Shown here: positions 22,158 to 27,482 of the stretch, one piece after another | Layout of the letters: every line of letters starts with the position of its first letter | Position numbering within the stretch: position 1 is the first letter of the stretch | Source: a virus | Virus record (IMG/VR): IMGVR_UViG_3300006929_000088 | Span: 1 to 27,482 of that record | DNA: 27,482 bases | Reading direction: 5' to 3' (one strand) | Notes under the pieces: model-generated | Database searches by the model: none | Told to the model about the DNA's origin: nothing | The model's input: only the letters and a program-made list of their open reading frames with translations | Translations under genes and position numbers: made by a program

Positions 22158-23020
22158 GTCATCGCTCCTAATTTTTTATTGGCTTTTAAGCGCATCTCTT
22201 TTAGCGCCTCTGCTTTTTCTTTTGGCAATTTTGAAATCGTCTTTAATTGCAATTCTTCAAACTGTTTTAGCGCAGTCATCCGTTCACGAGGAATTTTATC
22301 GTCGTCGTTTAAAATAGAGCCCATTTGGGCTTTATATTCCTTAATCCATTCTTCTTTTGTGTCGATGAATAGGGGGGATTCTTCTGTTTCGCCAGTTTTA
22401 GGGAAAAAAAGGGCAAAACCCTCTATATGGCCTATAGACGGCTCTACGTTCTCATCTCCCTGTTCTGGGCCCTTAGTATCTGGAGATGCCTTTTCGTCAA
22501 TCCTGGGCGCTCCAGTGGCCTTCTTAGACTCGTCTGCTTCATCTGGGCTCCAAACAACTGCGCTTGCCCCTGGAATATCGTCGGCTTCTGTTTCGTCGAG
22601 CATCCCTAGTCCGCAAATCGAAAGCGTTACCCTTCGCTTTGCTTTGGTGGTCGCCTTCAACATTGCATTGACTCTTGCATCACCCCGCAGTCCAGCGATT
22701 GTTACAGCACCTATATCCTCATCACTTCGCCCATTTTTGTCTTGGGCTCGAACATTGACTACCCACAAACCATCTGCTTCGCTTTGTGAAATGACCTTAA
22801 TTGAAACGCCATGAAGTTTTCTAAGCTGATCCGTACACGCCTTTTGTGCATATAACACAATGCGGCCTTGTAATTTTAAAAACCTAAACGGTTGCGTGAG
22901 AGGGTTTAAGCCCAGGCTGTTACAGAGCTTGTTCATGTAATGCAACCGTTCTTCATTGTTGAGCTTTGCCAAATCACCTCCGATGATGACTTGTTCAACG
23001 GCTTGAATTGCCTGGGTCAT
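22154..23020 (-). CDS. Probable single-strand annealing protein (phage recombination)
   Basis: 288 residues with AAGGAGAT before the start at 23020. The first 150 residues carry a strongly patterned block: RLHYMNKLCNSLGLNPLTQP, IVLYAQKACTDQLRKLHGVS, then MLKATTKAKRRVTLSICGLG and MLDETEADDIPGA. Proteins with this block are common in phages, usually next to an exonuclease, and I take them as RecT-like annealing proteins, though the assignment is not certain from sequence alone. The rest is acidic and disordered, then a helical C-terminus. It overlaps the YqaJ-like gene by four bases (ATGA), the usual exonuclease-annealase pairing. Confidence 0.6.
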   Translation of the reverse strand: MTQAIQAVEQVIIGGDLAKLNNEERLHYMNKLCNSLGLNPLTQPFRFLKLQGRIVLYAQKACTDQLRKLHGVSIKVISQSEADGLWVVNVRAQDKNGRSDEDIGAVTIAGLRGDARVNAMLKATTKAKRRVTLSICGLGMLDETEADDIPGASAVVWSPDEADESKKATGAPRIDEKASPDTKGPEQGDENVEPSIGHIEGFALFFPKTGETEESPLFIDTKEEWIKEYKAQMGSILNDDDKIPRERMTALKQFEELQLKTISKLPKEKAEALKEMRLKANKKLGAMT

Positions 23021-23961
23021 GTCGTGATCTCCTTGATTGTTAAAGCGCGTGTGACAAACGCCGCTTTTGCATCCACCTTTTTTTCTGGCTTTGCCTTAAT
23101 TTCGCGTGTTGTGAAATTTATTTTGGTGTTGGGTAACTTAACTTTTTCAATGCCTCCCAAAACATTTTTGATAAGCAAAGACTCGCGTTCAATGAGTTCC
23201 TCGCACGATTTTTTTGTACGTTTAGCCGTAATAATGTTTTCACTCGCATTAATTAAATGTTGTCTACCCTCGCGTGAAATCGTTTCACTCTCTTTCGCTT
23301 CTGTCAGATCCAATACGTCCGGGCGACGATTGCCGAGGATCATTCGGCTGGCCTCACTAGAAGTTTGTGCAGGGTAATCGCTATTGTCCTCCATCTTTTC
23401 CCAAAACTCATTCACTCCATCACGGATTGCCTGGATAGTCGGTTGATGGCGGGGAATGATGGCAATGCGCCAGATCAAATCTGATCTCGCCAGTTCTGCA
23501 AGAACGGTAATTTCGCAGTCTAAGCAATCCATTTGAGCCTGGCATTGAATGACCCGGAGCATATTGTCGATGGGATCAGCGGGTTTACGGGGTATCTTAC
23601 ATTCCCAATTGCTGCCAGTTGGGACAAGAAAATCCCGATATGCCCAATCCTTTTTGAAAACACCATCGAGACTGGCGGTCAGATTGCAAAACTGGTTTTT
23701 GTAGCCAATTTCGGGCTCAACCACATCTGCTTCAAATTCCTCATTAAACCAAATCAAAGCGCCGTCTTGAAAGTGATTTCCAGCTTTCATTGCGGGGGTC
23801 GGATCATTCTCGATTGGCGTTCCATCCCGTGCCGCCCGGTGCTTAGTTAAAATGTCGTTTTGGGTTGTGCGAAAATGAGGAACAAACTCGTCCTCAATTT
23901 TTACAAACCACGGCGTTTCGCTTGCGCCAAGTTCCCATCCCGTTTTTGAATATTTTGCCAT
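23017..23961 (-). CDS. YqaJ-type phage exonuclease (PD-(D/E)xK)
   Basis: 314 residues from the ATG at 23961, which lies one base after the small membrane peptide's stop. The nuclease signature is present: LTASLDGVF with Asp99, WECKIPRK with Glu120 and Lys122, and a downstream QCQAQMDCLDC with the conserved glutamine helix. An upstream AGNHFQDGAL segment stands where the family has a glutamate, so that acidic position appears altered (Gln/Asp). This family is lambda-exonuclease-like and resects DNA ends so the annealing protein can load. The C-terminal third is helical and Lys/Glu-rich. Paired with the 22154-23020 gene. Confidence 0.8.
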   Translation of the reverse strand: MAKYSKTGWELGASETPWFVKIEDEFVPHFRTTQNDILTKHRAARDGTPIENDPTPAMKAGNHFQDGALIWFNEEFEADVVEPEIGYKNQFCNLTASLDGVFKKDWAYRDFLVPTGSNWECKIPRKPADPIDNMLRVIQCQAQMDCLDCEITVLAELARSDLIWRIAIIPRHQPTIQAIRDGVNEFWEKMEDNSDYPAQTSSEASRMILGNRRPDVLDLTEAKESETISREGRQHLINASENIITAKRTKKSCEELIERESLLIKNVLGGIEKVKLPNTKINFTTREIKAKPEKKVDAKAAFVTRALTIKEITT

Positions 23962-23962
23962 T

Positions 23963-24043
23963 TTAAGCCAGCACAATCACGGCGATTAAGCCGATTATAA
24001 AAATACTGACCATGCCAAAAACGTCACCCATTAAATGTTTCAT
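23963..24043 (-). CDS. 26-residue single-helix membrane peptide
   Basis: A very short reading frame: start at 24043 (ATGA overlap with the upstream gene's stop), a GGAG ribosome binding site eight bases before it, stop at 23963, and the exonuclease ATG one base later. The product is a short polar head (MKHLMGDVFG) and a strongly hydrophobic run (MVSIFIIGLIAVIVLA). Tight coupling on both sides and the good ribosome site argue that it is expressed. Function unknown. Confidence 0.55.
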   Translation of the reverse strand: MKHLMGDVFGMVSIFIIGLIAVIVLA

Positions 24044-24234
24044 TTGACAGTCTCCAAATGTCTCTGGTCCACATATGAAAGTGCTGTGCCGTCGTCGAGC
24101 GCAACATCATACCGCGCCTGATTTGCCAATGTAATTCCGGTAATCGTTCCGGTTAAGGGCGGTTCCACTTGATACGGAAATTTCAATTGAACTTTTTTTC
24201 GGATCTCAAATTGGTGAAAATCTGGTTGTCCCAT
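24040..24234 (-). CDS. Small beta-rich phage protein of unknown function
   Basis: 64 residues, preceded by GAGAGGG. After a charged start (FHQFEIRKKVQLKF) it reads as a small beta barrel, GTITGITLANQARYDVALDD then GTALSYVDQRHLE, similar in outline to SH3/KOW-like modules that bind nucleic acid. It is the first gene of the leftward recombination operon, downstream of the candidate attachment region. Confidence 0.55.
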   Translation of the reverse strand: MGQPDFHQFEIRKKVQLKFPYQVEPPLTGTITGITLANQARYDVALDDGTALSYVDQRHLETVK

Positions 24235-24245
24235 TTGTTTCCCTC

Positions 24246-24257
24246 TCGCATTTGCGA
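24246..24257. promoter_or_regulatory. Perfect 12-bp dyad before the leftward operon
   Basis: TCGCATTTGCGA is a perfect inverted repeat, flanked by CTC and GAG a few bases out. It lies 11 bases upstream of the start codon of the leftward operon's first gene and touches its ribosome binding site. It could be an operator or an RNA hairpin that limits translation. Confidence 0.4.
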
Positions 24258-24297
24258 AAAGAGCTTAATTACGCGAAAATAAGAAATAAATTTTACG

Positions 24298-24426
24298 GAC
24301 AACCAGCTAAGTCACTGAAACTTAATGATTTACTTTTGTCCTGTCGCACCTACCAAGCCCTTTTCTAAGTCATTGAAATGATAGTATAAACTAGATTGTT
24401 GTCTCTGACTAACATAAAAGTTGTCC
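24298..24426. other. Candidate attP region beside the integrase
   Basis: The 195-base gap 24235-24429 has no gene. Two direct repeats CTAAGTCAYTGAAA (24307-24320 and 24365-24378) flank GTCCTGTCGCACCTACCA (24338-24355). The latter reads like a tRNA 3' end: T-stem strand CCTGT, seven-base acceptor strand CGCACCT, discriminator A, then CCA. GGACAAC (24298-24304) and GTTGTCC (24420-24426) form an outer inverted pair. Repeated arm sites around a tRNA-like core next to a tyrosine integrase are typical of attP. The core is inferred; no host site is available here. Confidence 0.5.
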
Positions 24427-24429
24427 TTT

Positions 24430-25674
24430 TTAGCGTTTCCGTTTTCTGCCGATGCTACCAATAACCTTTTTCACATCCGATTCTTTTCGCGCTTGAAGTG
24501 CATTTTCGCCGTAACTTTCAAAATCGCGGATGGATTTCCAGCCAAAAACAGCCATAATTAAATCAGGCGTAATTCCCGCCTCAATCATGCGACAAGATGC
24601 GGCTTTTCTCAAACCATGTGAGGTACAATATTTGGGAAAATTGGGAATTGCCTCCCGCCATTTTCGTATGTCGGCGTTTAAGCAATTTTTTGAGTAGGGC
24701 ATACCTCTATGTGTAACCAGAAAAGTTTTCATTCCAGTCGGGGTTGCGCGAATACTCTCCTCAAGTTCTGGTAAAATCGGTAAATTTTGCTTTTTTCGCG
24801 TATTGCTTTCACGCTCATTTAATTTTGCGTTTTTATGCTCAACAAATTCCAGACAATTTGTGTTTCTGTTTACCATTGGGGGGCCTAATCTTTCAACGTC
24901 ACTAATGCGGCAACCCGTGTATAAATGGAGATCAAGCCACAGCCTTGGTTTTGTGCCAATCGGATAAAATTCTTCCCAAAGCTGAATTTCCTCCTCAGTC
25001 CAGGTGTGATGTTTTTTACAGCACTCACATCTCGCCTTACTCGTCACTTGCATTTTCGTTTTTTTCAATCCAGCGGCAGGGTTTTTGTGAATCGCATGGG
25101 CCCCTGGTGGCAGATTCCCCTCTTCCATTGCCCAATTAAATAATTCCTTAAAACAGCGTATTCGTTTTTCTGCTGCCCCAGGTAGTCCGCGCTCCAGTTT
25201 AGCATCTGCAATACGGCGAATATGATAGGAGGTAATATCTTTGTATGGAATGTCAGCTAAAGAAATAAAGAGTCCGCGCTTAATTTCATATTCACAGTCT
25301 TTGTCTTGAAAAACACTTTCAAAAATAAGTTCTTTGTCATGTAAAGTTTTGCGCTCAACAACCAAACGCACATTTGCCGAATTTCGGTATTGCTTGACCA
25401 GCCAGCCAAGTGTGTTTGGCGTGACCACTCTTTCGCTTTCCCGTTTTTTGAATAAAACAGATGGATCAAACTTTACTTTTCTGCGGCTCTTGCGCTGCAA
25501 CACAAGCTGTTCAATTTCTAATTGTAAAGCCTCCAAATCGTCAGGGTCGCTTTGCAATCTTCCATAATAAATGCCCTTCTTCTGAAAAACCAGGTTATGA
25601 TAAACATGGCCTTTACTACTCGTTTTTTTAACAAAGACTCCGGCGATAGGGTGTTTTTTCTTCTTTTCACTCAT
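24430..25674 (-). CDS. int: Tyrosine integrase
   Basis: 414 residues. The catalytic residues are visible: Arg256 in TGCRISD, His353 and Arg356 in SHGLRKAA, Trp379 in FGWKS (Trp in place of the second His, common in integrases) and the nucleophile Tyr388 in FESYGEN, eight residues between Trp and Tyr. The N-terminal part holds an arm-binding-like region and the core-binding domain (about 85-205). An unusual Cys/His cluster, RCECCKKHH (Cys216, 218, 219; His222, 223), lies just before the catalytic domain and may bind zinc. The start overlaps the HTH gene stop (ATGA). Function: site-specific integration and excision. Confidence 0.9.
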   Translation of the reverse strand: MSEKKKKHPIAGVFVKKTSSKGHVYHNLVFQKKGIYYGRLQSDPDDLEALQLEIEQLVLQRKSRRKVKFDPSVLFKKRESERVVTPNTLGWLVKQYRNSANVRLVVERKTLHDKELIFESVFQDKDCEYEIKRGLFISLADIPYKDITSYHIRRIADAKLERGLPGAAEKRIRCFKELFNWAMEEGNLPPGAHAIHKNPAAGLKKTKMQVTSKARCECCKKHHTWTEEEIQLWEEFYPIGTKPRLWLDLHLYTGCRISDVERLGPPMVNRNTNCLEFVEHKNAKLNERESNTRKKQNLPILPELEESIRATPTGMKTFLVTHRGMPYSKNCLNADIRKWREAIPNFPKYCTSHGLRKAASCRMIEAGITPDLIMAVFGWKSIRDFESYGENALQARKESDVKKVIGSIGRKRKR

Positions 25675-25901
25675 TTGATTTTAAAATCCGCTACGAAATC
25701 GTCATTTTCGTTATCAGCCACAGGGAGCTCGTCAATGTAATCATCGAGTGTCTCCAGCAGCCAAACCTTTCTTTTCCCCATGAGCCGGGGTTTTAGCTGC
25801 CCATTTTCTTCACAAAGTTTATCAAATTTACTTACGCCCATTTGAAGGTAATCCGCCGCTTGCTTTCTTACAAAAATTCGTTGCCTGCTATTGTATTTCA
25901 T
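25671..25901 (-). CDS. AlpA/excisionase-like HTH protein
   Basis: 76 residues from ATG 25901 with a very strong ribosome binding site (GGAGGTGAT). The sequence IFVRKQAADYLQMGVSKFDK then LMGKRKVWLLETLDDYIDEL follows the small MerR/AlpA-type winged helix used by excisionases: a helix-turn-helix, a basic wing and a final helix. Position directly before the integrase, with a four-base overlap, fits a directionality factor. It could also regulate the integrase. The Asp/Glu-rich C-terminus is unusual but short. Confidence 0.7.
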   Translation of the reverse strand: MKYNSRQRIFVRKQAADYLQMGVSKFDKLCEENGQLKPRLMGKRKVWLLETLDDYIDELPVADNENDDFVADFKIK

Positions 25902-26628
25902 TTTTATCACCTCCTGGAATCTTAAAGCAGTCAAGGTCATCCCGATGGCCTAGAGCTAAATTAAAAATATCTTCCGGCATAAAAAGGTCATCAACCCAAA
26001 GGCGCAGATTACCTTGAATTGATGCTGTGCCAACGCCATCGACGCACACCATCCGCACCAAAAACCAGCTCAATCTCTCCGACCACATGTTGAGCAGGGA
26101 GGGGACTGAGAGACTAACCCATTTCGCCCGTTTGTCAGTTGAGTTTAAGATTTGAACGCACCGTCCGTTTTTTATTTTTCCATCCAGCCAGCGTTTTATG
26201 GTATTCTGCGACGCGACGTAGCTCAACATCGGGTGCGATAGAAAGTCAGACCTGGAGATATGATCGTCAAGGTTTTTTGTGCGGGTTGCCCGTCCCCTGG
26301 AGGCCCACAAGACCGCCCATGCCACTGCATCAATTCCGAGGTCAGCCTGGTTCATATATGCGTAGTAGGTCATCATCTCCATTCCATTGTAATCTGCATC
26401 CACGAATCTGAGTCGAGCTTCGATGTGATGTTGTTTGTCTTTGTGTCCAATATTTGAACAAAGATTCTTGAAATGTGAAATATAATGCTTTTCCGGGTCT
26501 TCGCGGTGCGAATCCAAGTTTTCATACAACCAGCCTCTTTTTGACCCCTCTGGGCCTGAGAGACAATCGTAAATCACACCATAAATTCGGTCATATACTA
26601 CTTTTTTTCGTTCCCAATCTAATAACAT
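25888..26628 (-). CDS. Winged-helix protein of unknown role, candidate replication initiator
   Basis: 246 residues from ATG 26628, preceded by GGAGGGGAAAG. I do not recognise a named family. Residues about 125-175 read as a winged helix (MLSYVASQNTIKRWLDGKIK, then NGRCVQI and DKRAKWVSLS, like the MarR recognition helix and wing). The N-terminal half contains ERKKVVYDRIYGVIYDCLSG and aromatic-rich helical sequence. It starts 58 bases from four tandem 13-bp repeats and a DnaA box, so a repeat-binding initiator or a repressor of the downstream integrase genes are both possible. The 3' end overlaps the HTH gene by 14 bases, making one operon with the integrase. Confidence 0.5.
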   Translation of the reverse strand: MLLDWERKKVVYDRIYGVIYDCLSGPEGSKRGWLYENLDSHREDPEKHYISHFKNLCSNIGHKDKQHHIEARLRFVDADYNGMEMMTYYAYMNQADLGIDAVAWAVLWASRGRATRTKNLDDHISRSDFLSHPMLSYVASQNTIKRWLDGKIKNGRCVQILNSTDKRAKWVSLSVPSLLNMWSERLSWFLVRMVCVDGVGTASIQGNLRLWVDDLFMPEDIFNLALGHRDDLDCFKIPGGDKNEIQ

Positions 26629-26685
26629 CTTTCCCCTCCAACATTTCAATATACACAGTTAAATTTAAAAATGTAGCCCAAAAGT

Positions 26686-26737
26686 GTACTATAAATTTGT
26701 GCTATAAATTTGTGCTATAAATTTGTACTACAAATTT
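26686..26737. repeat. Four tandem 13-bp repeats (GTRCTAYAAATTT)
   Basis: Units at 26686, 26699, 26712 and 26725 read GTACTATAAATTT, GTGCTATAAATTT, GTGCTATAAATTT and GTACTACAAATTT with no gaps. A weaker unit may precede at 26673-26685 (GTAGCCCAAAAGT, 8 of 13 matching). The array lies between the serine recombinase and the winged-helix gene. Such spaced direct repeats are bound by initiators, repressors or partition proteins. Confidence 0.9.
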
Positions 26738-26782
26738 GAGCAACTCTTTTCTAATAAAATCAATCACTTAAAAATTTCGCCT

Positions 26783-26791
26783 TGTGGATAA
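26783..26791 (-). promoter_or_regulatory. DnaA box (TTATCCACA)
   Basis: TGTGGATAA on the + strand is the exact complement of the consensus DnaA box TTATCCACA. It sits 45 bases from the last 13-bp repeat, across an A/T-rich stretch, and one base from the end of the serine recombinase frame. A nine-base match can occur by chance, but the context makes it credible. Confidence 0.6.
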
Positions 26792-26792
26792 C

Positions 26793-27482
26793 TCATTTTT
26801 CTGCCTTTTTTTTAGGCGTTTTACTCTTCAAACTTTTTTTTATTTTTTTCTTGTTTAACCCTTTCTTAACCTTGAACGGGCCGTCTTTTCTGTGCGCCAT
26901 TACATTACTCACGCTTTGCGGATTCCAAATTCCGTTGCCATTGGAGCCGTCTTTTTTTTCAGCCGAATATGTTTTTATCCCTCGGCTTGTTAGAGCTTTT
27001 GCAATGCCCCGGAGAGACATAATTCCAGCCTCTTCAATCTCTTCGATAACGGGTAAAACGCGCAGCGCAAATTCCTTTGCGTGTTTCTGCATCGCCCTGC
27101 CACCCTTCGCTGATTGTTCTGCTACCCTGGGATTTCCAAGCTTCACGCCTTTTTCTTTCGCCGCTTTTAAAGCTGCTTTTGTTCTCTTCTTTGTCGTTGC
27201 AATTTCTAATTCAGCAACGCTTGCAAGCAATCTCCAGAGGAATTTAGTCTCTTCAACTGAACCCAGTTCCGGCACATCACACGCGACTACACCTACGCCG
27301 TGCCGTTCGCTATATTCAATGATCCATTGGAGAAAAGCGAAATTCCGAGTTAGCCTATCCATTTTCGCAATAATTAAAACGCAGTTATTCGCAACACAAA
27401 AATCCAAAGCTTCACGTAAAATCGGACGGCGATAATTCGTCCTCGATCCGCTTTCAACTTCTTTGAATACTTCTTTGATCTC
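26793..27482 (-). CDS. Serine recombinase (resolvase/invertase family), 5' end outside window
   Basis: The frame is open to the right edge, so the N-terminus with the catalytic serine is missing. The visible part begins EIKEVFKEVESGSRTNYRRP, the resolvase pattern, then CVLIIAKMDRLTRN with the conserved AKxDRLxR, and LLASVAELEIATTKKRTKAA. A C-terminal helix-turn-helix follows (MSLRGIAKALTSRGIKTYSA, then WNPQSVSNVMAH), and a very Lys-rich tail. It resembles resolvase-invertase proteins that resolve plasmid multimers or flip segments. The stop lies one base from a DnaA box. Its neighbours are the origin-like region and the integrase operon. Confidence 0.85.
   Translation of the reverse strand, partial: EIKEVFKEVESGSRTNYRRPILREALDFCVANNCVLIIAKMDRLTRNFAFLQWIIEYSERHGVGVVACDVPELGSVEETKFLWRLLASVAELEIATTKKRTKAALKAAKEKGVKLGNPRVAEQSAKGGRAMQKHAKEFALRVLPVIEEIEEAGIMSLRGIAKALTSRGIKTYSAEKKDGSNGNGIWNPQSVSNVMAHRKDGPFKVKKGLNKKKIKKSLKSKTPKKKAEK

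Larger units (their letters stand above)
26629..26792. other. Origin-like non-coding region
   Basis: 164 bases without a gene, strongly AT-rich. It holds four tandem 13-bp repeats, six AAATTT blocks between 26661 and 26777, an A/T-rich stretch and a perfect DnaA box. This combination is what iteron-type replication origins show. A regulatory operator array or partition centromere is an alternative. No complete promoter was convincing. Confidence 0.5.

Noticed and set aside
22179-22814. Long + strand open frame opposite the annealing protein gene
   Set aside because: The - strand frame has family motifs, strong ribosome site and coupled neighbours; the + frame is Ser-rich with none of these.
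24338-24355. A real tRNA gene at the tRNA-like sequence
   Set aside because: Only the 3' end pattern is present; bases upstream give no T-loop, anticodon arm or acceptor 5' strand, so it fits an att core rather than a gene.
26686-26737. CRISPR array
   Set aside because: Repeats are 13 bp, directly adjacent with no spacers, and no cas genes are near.
26782-27435. + strand open frame opposite the serine recombinase
   Set aside because: Hydrophobic Phe-rich translation is the complement of the Lys-rich recombinase tail; no ribosome site or recognisable motif.

Overview
The window looks like about 27 kb of a temperate, T7-supergroup (short-tailed, podovirus-type) phage of a Gram-negative host. 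A complete podovirus virion gene set runs on the + strand, followed by a lysis and late accessory cassette. A compact - strand block then carries recombination genes, a tyrosine integrase, small DNA-binding proteins and a serine recombinase. A holin resembling the three-helix gene-transfer-agent holin family hints at an alphaproteobacterial host, but this is weak evidence. No cellular housekeeping gene, rRNA or complete tRNA is visible.

Layout. 1-4558 (+): terminase large subunit C-terminus, GNAT-like protein, two small proteins, portal, Bbp19-like protein, scaffold and two small proteins, nearly all overlapping. 4559-4755: a non-coding leader with a possible promoter and two hairpins in front of the major capsid gene. 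4756-5887: major capsid protein and a small head protein, closed by a strong terminator-like hairpin (compare T7, which terminates after gene 10). 5964-17225: tail adaptor (tubular A), nozzle (tubular B), three ejection proteins and a tail fibre. 17239-21124: a translationally coupled cassette with a 50-residue coiled-coil protein, an exported trypsin-like protease, three small membrane proteins (holin and spanin candidates), an HTH-metallophosphoesterase, a lysozyme-like protein and a zinc ribbon.

21140-24234 (-): a GIY-YIG-like protein, a winged-helix protein, a probable single-strand annealing protein paired with a YqaJ-type exonuclease, a 26-residue membrane peptide and a small beta-rich protein. 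24235-24429: non-coding DNA with direct and inverted repeats around an 18-nt stretch that reads like a tRNA 3' end, a plausible attP beside the integrase (24430-25674). 25671-26628: an excisionase-like HTH protein and a winged-helix protein of unknown role. 26629-26792: AT-rich DNA with four tandem 13-bp repeats and a perfect DnaA box, origin-like. 26793-27482: a serine recombinase cut by the window edge.

The most interesting reading is that the phage carries both an integration system and a plasmid-like maintenance segment (iteron-like repeats, DnaA box, candidate initiator, resolvase). The candidate att site lies between phage genes on both sides, so the sequence appears to be in unintegrated form. 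These are inferences from sequence alone; no database search was possible.
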